NCBI GenBank assembly: GCA_013362385.1
Contig: JABFWC010000126.1
Coordinates: 1-6,917 of the forward strand
DNA length: 6,917 nucleotides
Source: Pseudarthrobacter sp.
GTDB lineage: Bacteria > Actinomycetota > Actinomycetes > Actinomycetales > Micrococcaceae
Reading direction: 5' to 3'
The notes under the pieces were generated by a model that ran no database searches, was not told the DNA's origin, and worked only from the letters and a program-made list of their open reading frames with translations. Both the position numbers and the translations under genes were made by a program. Shown piece by piece: positions 1 to 6,917 of this stretch. Each line of letters starts with the position of its first letter. The first letter of the stretch is position 1.

Positions 1-855
1 CAGGATCCAGCGGTAATCCGGGCCGGTGAGGACACGGACCGCGTGCGGGATAACCAGGCCGATGAAGCCGATGGGGCCTGCCAGCGCGGTGGCCGACCCG
101 CAGAGCAGGACGATCCCCAGGGCGGTAACGGCGCGGGAGAGGCCGACGCGCTGGCCCTGGCCCCGGGCGATGTCGTCGCCCAGGGCAAGGCTGTTGAGGA
201 TCCGACCGGCCAGGAGCACGATGAGCGTGCCCACGGCCAGGAACGGCAACGCCGGCAGGATCACCGGCCAGTCGCGCCCGGCGACTCCGCCGACCTGCCA
301 GAAACGGAACCGGTCAAGGGTGTCCTGGCTGGAAACCAGTATGACGTTCATGAGCGAGTACAGTCCCGCGCTAAGCGCCTCGCCAGCCCAGGCCAGCTTC
401 ACCGGGGTTGCGCCCTCCCTGCCCAGCGAGGCAATGAGGTACACCACGACGGCGGCAGCGGCAGCCCCCACGAACGCGAACCAGATGTAGCCGGAAAAGG
501 TTCCCACGCCGAAGACGTAGATCCCTGTCACTACTGCCAGGGCGGCGCCGGCATTGACGCCGAGGATGCCGGGATCGGCCAGGGGGTTGCGCGCCACGCC
601 CTGCATTGCCGCGCCGGCGAGGCCCAGGGCGCCGCCGGCCAGCAGGCCCAGGACGGTGCGCGGGACGCGAGCGTGCACCACGGCATGGTCGCCATTGGCG
701 GGGTCGAAGGCGGTAAGGGCTTGCCACACGGTGGCAAGGGGAACGTCCCGGGCTCCCACGGCCAGCGACGCACCGGCCAACAGTGCCAGCACGACGACGG
801 CGGCGGGGAGCGTCACGCGCACGGCGGGGCGCGCCGTCGTCGTACTCTGCGTCAT
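1..855 (-). CDS. FecCD-family iron-siderophore ABC transporter permease (3' end cut by window edge)
   Basis: Inner-membrane permease subunit that passes ferric siderophore released by the binding protein through the membrane, powered by a FecE/FhuC-type ATPase. 285 residues are visible; the family is usually about 330-350, so some 50-65 C-terminal residues lie off the left edge. Seen: an ATG at 855; a hydrophobic first segment (about 15-35) and further membrane segments around 66-86, 95-115, 121-143, 152-172, 196-218 and 242-262; the family block R-V-P-R (63-66) leading to Q85 and R-N-P-L-A-D-P-G (89-96); the F-W-x-x-G-G-x-A-G block (185-193); and near the cut the G-x-x-G-L-x-x-P-H-x-x-R motif (263-274), the cytoplasmic ATPase-coupling region. 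An in-frame stop lies just upstream (871-873), so the start cannot be much earlier. No clear Shine-Dalgarno is visible, and the gap after the binding-protein gene is only 10 bp, suggesting translational coupling. The family call is firm; the siderophore is unknown. Confidence 0.93.
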   Translation of the reverse strand, partial: MTQSTTTARPAVRVTLPAAVVVLALLAGASLAVGARDVPLATVWQALTAFDPANGDHAVVHARVPRTVLGLLAGGALGLAGAAMQGVARNPLADPGILGVNAGAALAVVTGIYVFGVGTFSGYIWFAFVGAAAAAVVVYLIASLGREGATPVKLAWAGEALSAGLYSLMNVILVSSQDTLDRFRFWQVGGVAGRDWPVILPALPFLAVGTLIVLLAGRILNSLALGDDIARGQGQRVGLSRAVTALGIVLLCGSATALAGPIGFIGLVIPHAVRVLTGPDYRWIL

Positions 856-865
856 GGAGCTGCGC

Positions 866-1957
866 TTACTTCACTGCGTCCGCTGCGCTGGCCAGTTGCG
901 GCAGGAAGGTGTCCAGCGACCATGGCAGGCTCAGGGGCGAGGATGCGGAGATGGAAAGGGTCAGGGTGTTGTCCGAGTCGGCGACCAGGGCGCCGTTCTT
1001 GATGGCGGGGATCTGGCCGAGCAGCGGATCGGCCTTGATGGCTTCCGTGGTGGAGGCGTCGGGAACCCACGTCACGAAGATGTCGGACTGCAGTTCGTTG
1101 GCCTTTTCAGCGGACCAGGGGATGTAGAACTCCTTGGAGCCCTTGGAGTTGTCGGTGACCACCGGGGCGAGAGTCATGCCGATTTCGCTGAGGAAGCGCG
1201 GCCGGTTGTCGTTGGCGGTGTAGACGTTCACGCCGTCGCCCTTGGCAGGTTCGAGGTTGCCGTAGATGAAGCTCTTGCCTTCGATCTGCGGGAACCTGCC
1301 CACCTTGTCTTTGATGGTGGCTTCGGTATCGGAGACCAGCTTGGCCGCCTCGGCTTCCTTGCCGAGGGCTTTGCCGATGATGGTCGTGGAGTCCTGCCAG
1401 GAGGTGCCGTAGGCCACTTCGGGATGGGCGACAACGGGAGCGATCTCGCTGAGCTTCTTGTAATCCTCTTCGGTGAGGCCGGAGTAGGCCGCGAGGATAA
1501 CGTCCGGGTTGAGCTTGGCGATCTCGGTGAAATTGATGCCGTCGGTCTCCGAGTATTGGACCGGGGCCTTGGCGGAGCCGAAGCCGGCGCCGAGTTTCTC
1601 GAGGGCCGCGTCCTTCCAGGGAGTGGAGCCCTTGTCGTTACCGCCCCACGCGTTCTTGGGGACACCGACCGGTACAACGCCCAGGGCGATGGCCACGTCG
1701 TCATTGACCCATGAGACTGTGGCGACGCGGGTGGGCTGCTTCTCGATGGTGGTCTTGCCGAACACGTGCTCGATGGTGACGGGGAACTGCGTGCTGCCGG
1801 AGGCGGCGCCTGTGACAGCCGCGGAGGACGAGGCAGGGCCGGTGGAGCAGGCAGAGAGCGTCATCGCTGCTGCCGCCAGGACGGCGGCAGCTTTGCCTGC
1901 GGAGGAAAACAACGTACGGCGGCTGGAGATGGGGCCGGGAAAGAGGGGCGAGGTCAC
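866..1957 (-). CDS. Iron-siderophore ABC transporter substrate-binding lipoprotein (FecB/FhuD-like, TroA-type fold)
   Basis: Captures a ferric siderophore at the outer face of the cytoplasmic membrane and delivers it to the FecCD permease encoded 10 bp downstream. 363 residues, normal for the family. Seen: residues 1-37 form a lipoprotein signal with a charged S-R-R-T-L-F segment (12-17), a hydrophobic Ala-rich core (22-34) and lipobox L-S-A-C with Cys37 as lipidation site. The twin arginines make Tat export possible, but the motif is imperfect. A Ser/Ala-rich linker (about 38-55) follows, then the FecB-type start of the mature domain (V-F-G-K-T-T-I-E-K-Q-P-T-R-V, 65-78) and D86...A-L-G-V-V-P-V-G-V (91-99). 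The start is GTG at 1957, preceded by AAGGAG; spacing is short (4 nt), but the signal peptide fits this start. First gene of an iron-box-controlled operon. Substrate chemistry (catecholate, hydroxamate or other) cannot be read from the sequence. Confidence 0.93.
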   Translation of the reverse strand: MTSPLFPGPISSRRTLFSSAGKAAAVLAAAAMTLSACSTGPASSSAAVTGAASGSTQFPVTIEHVFGKTTIEKQPTRVATVSWVNDDVAIALGVVPVGVPKNAWGGNDKGSTPWKDAALEKLGAGFGSAKAPVQYSETDGINFTEIAKLNPDVILAAYSGLTEEDYKKLSEIAPVVAHPEVAYGTSWQDSTTIIGKALGKEAEAAKLVSDTEATIKDKVGRFPQIEGKSFIYGNLEPAKGDGVNVYTANDNRPRFLSEIGMTLAPVVTDNSKGSKEFYIPWSAEKANELQSDIFVTWVPDASTTEAIKADPLLGQIPAIKNGALVADSDNTLTLSISASSPLSLPWSLDTFLPQLASAADAVK

Positions 1958-1961
1958 GGGG

Positions 1962-1967
1962 CTCCTT
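1962..1967 (-). promoter_or_regulatory. Ribosome binding site of the siderophore-binding protein gene
   Basis: Reads AAGGAG on the minus strand, 4 nt before the GTG at 1957. The match is strong and the spacing a little short. It decides for the GTG start, which places a complete lipoprotein signal peptide at the N-terminus. Confidence 0.7.
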
Positions 1968-1984
1968 AAGTGGCTGATGCAAAC

Positions 1985-2003
1985 TTAAGTAAGGCTAACC
2001 TAT
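1985..2003 (-). promoter_or_regulatory. DtxR/IdeR-type iron box upstream of the siderophore uptake operon
   Basis: The minus strand reads ATAGGTTAGCCTTACTTAA. Against the 19-bp DtxR/IdeR/DmdR consensus TTAGGTTAGGCTAACCTAA, 15 of 19 positions match; the central mismatch is the degenerate G/C position. The left half (TAGGTTAGCCT) is nearly perfect and the right half weaker. The site lies 27 bp before the GTG of the binding-protein gene and over the likely transcription start, where an iron-loaded repressor would block initiation. Known for the family: Fe2+-bound DtxR/IdeR represses siderophore uptake genes in actinobacteria. Inferred here: the uptake operon is induced by iron starvation. Confidence 0.85.
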
Positions 2004-2004
2004 G

Positions 2005-2034
2005 AAAATCGCTATTACGCAAAGTTTTTGTCAC
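2005..2034 (-). promoter_or_regulatory. Probable promoter of the siderophore uptake operon
   Basis: On the minus strand GTGACA (2034-2029, 5 of 6 to TTGACA) is followed after 18 nt by GATTTT (2010-2005), a modest -10. Transcription would then start around 1998, inside the iron box. An alternative -10 is TAGGTT (2002-1997) within the box itself, but it has no good -35. The stretch is AT-rich relative to its surroundings, as expected for a promoter. Exact elements are uncertain. Confidence 0.4.
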
Positions 2035-2060
2035 CTAATAGCAGTATGTGATGGAGCGCA

Positions 2061-2317
2061 CACGCCGCCGTCCAGCCGGGCCTTCCATGAGGCGTAATGT
2101 TGCGCGCCCCTGAAGGCGGGGCCAGGAAGAACCGCTCGGTGCTCTGCGAACTGTGCCGCGACGTGTTTTCCAAGGAAGACGTCCTGCTGTGGGTCGCCCG
2201 GCGGGCGGGGCAGCCCGGAGGCGACGGCAACACGGTGGGTACCCTCATCTGCGCCGACTTCCCCAGGGCCTGCAGGACCGGACGGATCAGTTGATCGCCC
2301 GGGTGCGGGGCAAGTAA
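2061..2317 (+). pseudogene. Remnant of an FBP-domain protein (FusB-like C-terminal treble-clef zinc finger)
   Basis: An open frame of 65 codons (ATG 2097 to TGA 2294, about 86% G/C at third positions) encodes the family's zinc-finger start: LLR-like M-L-R-A-P-E, then C-E-L-C (17-20), R-D-V, A-R-R-A-G-Q and N-T-V-G-T-L-I-C-A-D-F (45-55). As I recall them, intact actinobacterial FBP_C proteins are about 150-170 residues and continue after A-D-F with a fourth zinc Cys and an N-V-R-K-like stretch. Here that part is missing. Instead, in the frame shifted by one base (CTT at 2258 onward), a plausible C-terminus follows, P-Q-G-L-Q-D-R-T-D-Q-L-I-A-R-V-R-G-K, ending at TAA 2315-2317. Upstream, the frame reads through G-V before M-L-R but is stopped by TGA at 2088, and the N-terminal half (about 60-70 residues) is absent. 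So I see N-terminal loss, a stop, and an internal deletion with frameshift near 2258-2267. FBP_C domains occur in EF-G-binding FusB-type proteins; the role of the actinobacterial single-domain forms is unclear. The family match is from memory of motifs. Confidence 0.68.
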
Positions 2318-2344
2318 GGGATCACCGGCGATGCGTGCCCCTGA

Positions 2345-5300
2345 TCAGCGCAGGACAATATCCACCGGGTTCGCCTCGGAGCGCCAGGCGCCTTCCTCCC
2401 CGGGGCGGGGGCGGATCACCGGTGCCGTGAGCACACCCGAGCGGTTGGTGCGGCGGTCCCGGAGGATCTCCGTGACGGAGCCCAGATGGCGGGACAGGTC
2501 GATCACGTTTTCGGGGGCGGCCAGCAGCAGCTGGAACCCGAATTCGTGCAAGGCCTTGATGCCGGCGCCGGCGAACTCCTCCGACGCGAGCACGAAGGCC
2601 TCGTCCATCATCACGGTGCCGTAGGTGGTGAACCCCTGTTCGGCGATGCCCAACTGGTAGCTGAGGGCCGCGGCCATGATGAACGCAGTGAACCGCTGCC
2701 GCTCGCCGCCGGACATGGAACCCGTGTCGGCGTGCATGAACACCTCGGTCTTCTTGCCCCCGCCCCTGCCCTTGGATGCCGGACCTGCCACCTCCCGGTG
2801 TTCCTTGCACTGGATGAACAGGTGCCCGCGGACATCCAGCACCTCGGCCCGCCAGCGCCGGTCCTCCGGGGCCTGCGAACCCAGCCGTTTGACCAGGGTT
2901 TCGAGGGACTTGTAGCGCGTGGTGAGTTCGGCGTCGTCGTCCTTGGCGGCGCTGTCCGCCTTACCCGCCTCTGACCTGGCCGGCCGGGTGTGGCGGGCTT
3001 TGAGCGCGTTCTGGATGGCGTCCTTGAACTGCTTCGCGGTGGGCGGCAGCGTCTGCTTGATGTCCAGCTCCAGGTAGCTGCCTTCATGGAAGTTCACCTG
3101 CGAGAGGATTCCGTTCAGCGGCAGGATGCGGCTGGTGATGGAGCGCCGTTCCTCATCCAGCAGGTGCAGCAGGGTGCTGAACGATTCGTGCGTGCGCTGG
3201 TTGAAGAACTGCCGGAACTCGGCTTCCTGGGCGGGCAGGCCGTCATTCACGATCGCGTGGTAGCGGGCCTCGAACTCGCTTGCGGCGCCGATGCTGGTGC
3301 CGTGGTCGGCGGAAATGGCGCTTCCCCACTCGCGCACGAAGCTTTCGAAGATGCGGGTGAGCCGTTCTGCCGTGGCCTGCCCCCGGGACTCGGCGGCGTG
3401 CAGGTCTCCCAACAGGGCGGTCCGCACCCGGTTGGCCAGGTTGTCCAGCTCGTGCATTTCGGTCACGTCGCCGAACTCTGTGAAGTACGGCTCCAGCGCG
3501 GCGACGGTGGCGTCCGACGGCGGCGCCTGGGTAAGTCGTTCGCGCGCGGCCTCCAGGAGGGAATCGGCCGCGGTCAGTTGCCGGTCCAGGGCCTTGTATT
3601 CGCTCTGCAGGACTGCCGCGGATTCGGTGCTGGACTGGTGCTTCTGCCGGACCTCCTCAATGGTGGCGCGGAGCGGCTCCAGGTCCGCCTGCGCGGCCAG
3701 GGCGTCCTTCAGCCGCTGCTCGATCCTCGCCAGCTCGTCTGCTGCGACGGCAGCGGACACTTGTTCCCAAGGCCGGTCGTCTTCGGCGATCCGGTGCAGG
3801 GCATCGAGCTGGCGGCTCATGCCCTGGTGGGAGTCCTCGCGGGTTTGCGCCAGCTCGGCGGCCTTGGCCACCTCCTGCCGAAGGTCCTCAACCTGTCCGG
3901 CCACGAGTTCCAGCTTGGCGGCGTTATCGAAGCCCAGGACGTAGTCCTGCCGGCTGGTGAAGCGGTCGTCCTTCTCCACGGTGTGCCGGTTGCGTTTAAC
4001 CACTCCGCCCAGGCTCAGGCCCTTGTCCAGGTCCGCGAGCTGGTCCGGGTCCTCGACGCAGGGGTAGGCGAAGTCGAGGGCGATCCGCTCGCGGACCCAT
4101 TCGCCGGCTTCGGCCGCCGCGCCGGTGGCGAGGATGTCCAGTTTGGTGAGCAGGTCGCCGTCGCGGACGTCCTCCACCGCGAGCGCACCGCCGGCAAGGG
4201 GCTTGGACACGTCCACCGCGCGCAGCGCACCGCGGACGTTGTGGTCGTTGAGGTAGCGGGTGACGGCGCTAAAGTGTTCGCCCGGGACCAGCAGGGTGGT
4301 CGCCAGGTTGCGCAGTGCGCGCTCGGCGGCGGGGCGCCAGCGTTCCTGCCCTTCGGCGAGGTCCATGAGTTCGCCGGCGAACGGCATGCGGTCCTCGGGG
4401 ATGCCGGTGGCCGCCGCGATGGCGGCGCGGTTTTCAATGCTCGACGGCGGCAGCAGGGATTTGCGCGTCTTCAGCGACACGAGTTCCTGCTCGGCAGCGG
4501 CCAGCTCGCGTTTGCGCGTGGCATGGGCATCGAACGCCTCGAACCTCAGCTCCTGCAGGGCCTGCGAATCATCCTGCAGCTCGGCCGACCGTGCGGCGGC
4601 CTGCTCATGCGCCTGCTCCCAGCCCGCGGCACTCCATTCAAGCTGCAGCCCGGCGTCGGCCAGTGCCTGCTGGGCCGCCTCCTCAACCTGCCGGCGGAGC
4701 TTCAGGCTAACCCGGGCGTTCTCCAGTGACTGCTCGATCGCGGAGATCGCGTTGCCGCCCTGGTTGTTGTAGTCGGTTTCCAGCTGCCGCAGTTCCCTGG
4801 CCAGGTTGTCCCGGACGGCACGCTCTGCGCCGAGTTCCTTCGCTTTTGCCTGCGCCAGTTCCTTGAAGCGGGCCAGCGTTTTTTGGTGGACGGTGACGGC
4901 GAGCTTCTGCTTGTACGCCTCAAACTCCTCGCCGGCCAGTTCCCGCAGCCGGTTGGCGTCCAGCAGCGACTGGGCGTATTCACGGTTGAGCGCCGGAACC
5001 GGTGCCAGCTGGTCGCGCTGCTGCCGGACGTCCTCCAGCCGCTGGCGGATGGACATCAGGTTGCTGAACTCCTCCACCACGTCGTCGGCGGCGGCGAGTG
5101 TTGCGGGCGCGTCCAGCACCTGGTCGCGGAAGAAGGTGTTGACGCTGCCGCCCAGGCCCTTCCCGGCCTGGATCACGCGCAGCAGTGGCAGGGCCTGGTC
5201 CGAGCTGATGCCCAGCAGGCGCCGGAACCGCTCGGCGAAGGCCTTGTGGACGTCGAAGACCTGGGCGTGCGGGAAGATCGCTTCCAGCGTGCCCTTGGTG

Positions 5301-5815
5301 AAGCGCTTGTCCGCGATCCCCTCGACCGCTTCAAGGTCCAGGGGGACATTGTCGATCAGGTAGAAGCGGCCAACGCTGGACTCCGTTCCGTTCTTGGGCA
5401 GGTCGAACAGAGCCGAAACAGTGACCCGGGTGCCGGCGGCGTTATCGAACGTGAGCGCGACGGCGGACCAGGTGGCACCGGGGCGCTGGAAGGCGCTGGC
5501 CGAGCCCTCGCCCACCGCCTTGTCCCCCACCTTTCCGCGCATGTAGGTGAACGTGGTCCGCTTGTCCTCCACAGTCCCCGAGCGTTGCGCGGCCGCCTCG
5601 TTGGACCGCGGCCGGGCGTCGAAGACCCGCAGCATCGCGTCGAACAGGGTGGACTTTCCCACCCCCGAGTTGCCGGTCAGCAGCGTCCCGTTCCGGTCCA
5701 CATGCATGGTGTGCGCCCCGTGGAACGTTCCCCAGTTGACCACCTGGACCAGCGCAAGCCGCATCTGGCCCGGGTTCGTCACCTCGCCGAGGGGAAGCAT
5801 GCTGGCGATACTCAC
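2345..5815 (-). CDS. jetC: Wadjet/Mks SMC-like ATPase JetC (MukB/MksB-like)
   Basis: Motor subunit of a Wadjet (JetABCD/MksBEFG) SMC complex, which in known systems extrudes DNA loops and selects small circular DNA such as plasmids for cleavage by JetD. 1156 residues. Seen in order: N-terminal ATPase half with Walker [10 protein letters not shown] (48-56, Lys54); head region to about 250; first long coiled coil rich in E/Q/R/L/A (about 255-450); MukB-like hinge region (about 460-630, with [10 protein letters not shown] and L-L-V-P); second coiled coil (about 635-760); C-terminal head with ABC signature S-M-S-G-G-E-R-Q (1033-1040) and Walker B V-M-M-D-E (1068-1072, Asp1071, Glu1072). All ATPase motifs are present, so it looks functional. 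Two low-complexity hydrophilic linkers interrupt the C-terminal head (about 940-962 and 1012-1022). The start is GTG, overlapping the jetB stop by 4 bp (GTGA), with GGAGGG 6 nt upstream. A chromosomal condensin role (MksB) is the alternative reading; the DUF4194 partner is compatible with both names. Confidence 0.9.
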   Translation of the reverse strand: MSIASMLPLGEVTNPGQMRLALVQVVNWGTFHGAHTMHVDRNGTLLTGNSGVGKSTLFDAMLRVFDARPRSNEAAAQRSGTVEDKRTTFTYMRGKVGDKAVGEGSASAFQRPGATWSAVALTFDNAAGTRVTVSALFDLPKNGTESSVGRFYLIDNVPLDLEAVEGIADKRFTKGTLEAIFPHAQVFDVHKAFAERFRRLLGISSDQALPLLRVIQAGKGLGGSVNTFFRDQVLDAPATLAAADDVVEEFSNLMSIRQRLEDVRQQRDQLAPVPALNREYAQSLLDANRLRELAGEEFEAYKQKLAVTVHQKTLARFKELAQAKAKELGAERAVRDNLARELRQLETDYNNQGGNAISAIEQSLENARVSLKLRRQVEEAAQQALADAGLQLEWSAAGWEQAHEQAAARSAELQDDSQALQELRFEAFDAHATRKRELAAAEQELVSLKTRKSLLPPSSIENRAAIAAATGIPEDRMPFAGELMDLAEGQERWRPAAERALRNLATTLLVPGEHFSAVTRYLNDHNVRGALRAVDVSKPLAGGALAVEDVRDGDLLTKLDILATGAAAEAGEWVRERIALDFAYPCVEDPDQLADLDKGLSLGGVVKRNRHTVEKDDRFTSRQDYVLGFDNAAKLELVAGQVEDLRQEVAKAAELAQTREDSHQGMSRQLDALHRIAEDDRPWEQVSAAVAADELARIEQRLKDALAAQADLEPLRATIEEVRQKHQSSTESAAVLQSEYKALDRQLTAADSLLEAARERLTQAPPSDATVAALEPYFTEFGDVTEMHELDNLANRVRTALLGDLHAAESRGQATAERLTRIFESFVREWGSAISADHGTSIGAASEFEARYHAIVNDGLPAQEAEFRQFFNQRTHESFSTLLHLLDEERRSITSRILPLNGILSQVNFHEGSYLELDIKQTLPPTAKQFKDAIQNALKARHTRPARSEAGKADSAAKDDDAELTTRYKSLETLVKRLGSQAPEDRRWRAEVLDVRGHLFIQCKEHREVAGPASKGRGGGKKTEVFMHADTGSMSGGERQRFTAFIMAAALSYQLGIAEQGFTTYGTVMMDEAFVLASEEFAGAGIKALHEFGFQLLLAAPENVIDLSRHLGSVTEILRDRRTNRSGVLTAPVIRPRPGEEGAWRSEANPVDIVLR

Positions 5816-6627
5816 TTGGTGCCCTCCGTGTCGTCGTTGTCGTCCCCGGCTTCGGCGGGTTCAACCCCCGGGTCGGACTCCAGGTCCAGGAGGGGCTCCG
5901 TGCCTGACTGGTCTGCCGAGGCGGCCACCAGGGCCTCGATGTGGGCCGGGATGTCGCCGATGTTTTCGAACGGCAGGGCCAGGGGCAGGGCGTTGGAGAT
6001 GGTGTAGACGTCCTCCAGGCCGGTGGGCAGCAGGAGCTGGCGGGCCAGGAGCTTGGTGATGGCGCGGGTGACCACGTCCGAGTCGCGCAGCGCGTCCTGC
6101 TGTCCGGCGGGCTGGTAGTGCGCCACGAGCTCGGCGATTTCCTCGCGGGTGATGGTGGGATCGGTCTGGGCCGTGACATGCCGGTCAAGGAGGAGGCGGA
6201 GCCGGAGCAGCACGATGGTTTCCACCCGGCTGAGGGCGCGCTGCTGGCGCAGGATGCTGGAACGGGCGCCGCCGCCGATGACTTCGGGATCCACCGGGCG
6301 CAGGACGGCGATCTTCCGCTCATGGTCCAGCTGCAGGGTGAGGAACAGTTCCGACAGGCGGCTGCGCAGGATGACCTGGTGGTCCAGCAGGACGGTCCAG
6401 AGCTTCTCGTCCCGGCCGCCGTCCACGTACGGGCCTTTGAGCAGCTTCACCAGCGCCTGCCGGACCTTCATCGGCAGCACACCGGTGTCGCCGGGGAACA
6501 GCGCGGCGCCATCAACAAAGGTGTCGCGCGGGGTTACTCCCGCAACGGAGCCCGGCCGGGCTTCACTGCTCTCAACCGCCGGCTGGTCAGCCGCGCCCGC
6601 CGTCGTCGTCGTCATCTGTTCAGTCAT
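5812..6627 (-). CDS. jetB: Wadjet/Mks subunit JetB (DUF4194, MukE/MksE-like)
   Basis: Small winged-helix accessory subunit that binds the kleisin JetA and regulates the JetC motor. 271 residues. Seen: a Thr/Ala-rich, probably disordered N-terminus (1-45); a first helical/winged-helix region (about 52-112, with the Q-A-L-V-K-L-L-K helix and the [13 protein letters not shown] block); the [20 protein letters not shown] segment (128-147) typical of DUF4194; a second winged-helix region (to about 225) with the conserved-looking L-L-A-R-Q-L-L-L-P; and a strongly acidic tail (about 240-271). ATG at 6627 overlaps the jetA stop by 8 bp (ATGACTGA) and has AAAGGA 5 nt upstream; a second ATG at residue 5 is possible. 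Its place between jetA-like and jetC genes supports the assignment. Confidence 0.87.
   Translation of the reverse strand: MTEQMTTTTAGAADQPAVESSEARPGSVAGVTPRDTFVDGAALFPGDTGVLPMKVRQALVKLLKGPYVDGGRDEKLWTVLLDHQVILRSRLSELFLTLQLDHERKIAVLRPVDPEVIGGGARSSILRQQRALSRVETIVLLRLRLLLDRHVTAQTDPTITREEIAELVAHYQPAGQQDALRDSDVVTRAITKLLARQLLLPTGLEDVYTISNALPLALPFENIGDIPAHIEALVAASADQSGTEPLLDLESDPGVEPAEAGDDNDDTEGTK
5822..5827 (-). promoter_or_regulatory. Ribosome binding site of jetC
   Basis: GGAGGG on the minus strand, 6 nt before the GTG at 5815 and inside the 3' end of jetB. It supports the GTG start and the GTGA stop/start coupling with jetB. Confidence 0.75.
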
Positions 6628-6917
6628 CTGAATCCTTTGCGAGCGTGACCACCGGCAGGTAGGCCCTGCGGATGGAGCCGTCTATCTGTTCGAAGTCCAA
6701 GCCCTCAAAGTCGCTGCGGTTGAAGCCGGCCCCGGCATGCAGAGCCTCCGACAGGAGGGCGCGGATGGTGTTGATGTGCTGGTCTTCCGGCGGCACCTGC
6801 CGCCAGGCGTCGGCGAGCGTTGCCGCGCCGGCGAGGGCCGCGCGGACCACCTCGGGCCGGGCCTTGCCCGTCCTCGGCGAGCGCACGCGATCGGAGTCGG
6901 TGAAGGCGATGGGGTCG
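6620..6917 (-). CDS. jetA: Wadjet/Mks kleisin JetA, C-terminal fragment (probable DUF3375, MukF/MksF-like; 5' end cut by window edge)
   Basis: Ninety-eight C-terminal codons plus one base of a further codon are visible; the frame stays open to the right edge, so the true start lies outside. The visible part begins [10 protein letters not shown] and ends at TGA 6620-6622, 8 bp inside jetB. It contains a helical stretch ([13 protein letters not shown]) and a C-terminal block with [13 protein letters not shown], which fits a C-terminal winged-helix domain of a kleisin that would contact the SMC head. No diagnostic motif of DUF3375 is in the visible part, so the call rests mainly on position: first gene before DUF4194 and SMC genes, in the same operon with overlapping reading frames. 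In Wadjet type I, JetA is DUF3375; other types carry a different kleisin. Confidence 0.65.
   Translation of the reverse strand, partial: DPIAFTDSDRVRSPRTGKARPEVVRAALAGAATLADAWRQVPPEDQHINTIRALLSEALHAGAGFNRSDFEGLDFEQIDGSIRRAYLPVVTLAKDSDD
6633..6638 (-). promoter_or_regulatory. Ribosome binding site of jetB
   Basis: AAAGGA on the minus strand, 5 nt before the ATG at 6627, inside the jetA 3' end. It favours this ATG over the second one at residue 5 (6615). Confidence 0.65.

Noticed and set aside
554..1714. Long plus-strand open frames opposite the siderophore genes (also 43-1002)
   Set aside because: They run antisense to a clear binding protein and permease, and their products show the low-complexity composition of shadow frames.
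2097..2294. An intact small zinc-finger gene of 65 codons
   Set aside because: The C-terminus of the same family continues in another frame after the expected zinc ligand region is lost, and the N-terminal half is missing, so a relic fits better than a complete gene.
2291..2348. Transcription terminator after jetC, including the palindrome CTGATCAG at 2341-2348
   Set aside because: The short palindrome has no stable longer stem and no T-run; I see no convincing hairpin here.
2990..4729. A 579-codon open frame on the plus strand opposite jetC
   Set aside because: It is antisense to a gene with complete SMC motifs; long antisense frames are common in GC-rich DNA, and its product is Gly/Val/Leu/Arg-rich without recognisable domains.
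4883..6007. A 374-codon plus-strand open frame spanning the jetB/jetC junction
   Set aside because: It is antisense to both conserved genes and has no recognisable domain.
6600..6615. GTC/ACG triplet repeat at the jetB start as a phase-variation tract
   Set aside because: Only about four triplet units coding for Thr; changes in triplet number would not shift the frame.
1..6917. CRISPR array, tRNA, rRNA or insertion sequence
   Set aside because: No regularly spaced direct repeats, no tRNA-like cloverleaf, no rRNA motifs and no transposase-like frame were seen on either strand.

Overview
The window is high-GC DNA (strong G/C bias at third codon positions, GTG starts, tight overlapping genes) with a DtxR/IdeR-type iron box. 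Together with the protein families this suggests an actinobacterium, and the style of the proteins recalls Arthrobacter/Pseudarthrobacter (Micrococcales). The genus is an inference only.

Layout from left to right. (1) Positions 1-1957, minus strand, hold an iron-siderophore ABC uptake operon: a substrate-binding lipoprotein (1957-866) followed after 10 bp by a FecCD-type permease (855 to the left edge, cut off). The second permease or ATPase, if present, would lie beyond the left edge. (2) Positions 1958-2344 form a 387-bp intergenic region. It carries the Shine-Dalgarno, a DtxR/IdeR iron box and a probable promoter of the uptake operon. It also holds, on the plus strand, a broken remnant of an FBP-domain (FusB-like treble-clef zinc-finger) gene with no N-terminal half, an in-frame stop and an internal deletion/frameshift. 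(3) Positions 2345-6917, minus strand, hold three translationally coupled genes of a Wadjet/MksBEFG-type SMC defence system, transcribed right to left: the C-terminal part of jetA (kleisin, cut by the right edge), jetB (DUF4194, MukE-like) and jetC (MukB-like SMC ATPase).

How they work together. JetA, JetB and JetC form the SMC-kleisin motor that in known Wadjet systems extrudes and recognises small circular DNA. Cleavage needs a fourth protein, JetD (DUF3322/DUF2220, Topo VI-like nuclease). The usual place for jetD, directly after jetC, is occupied here by the FBP remnant and the iron operon, so jetD is either upstream of jetA (outside the window), elsewhere, or lost. This is the most interesting open question in the window. 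The iron operon is functionally unrelated to the defence genes and should be repressed by iron through the box at 1985-2003.
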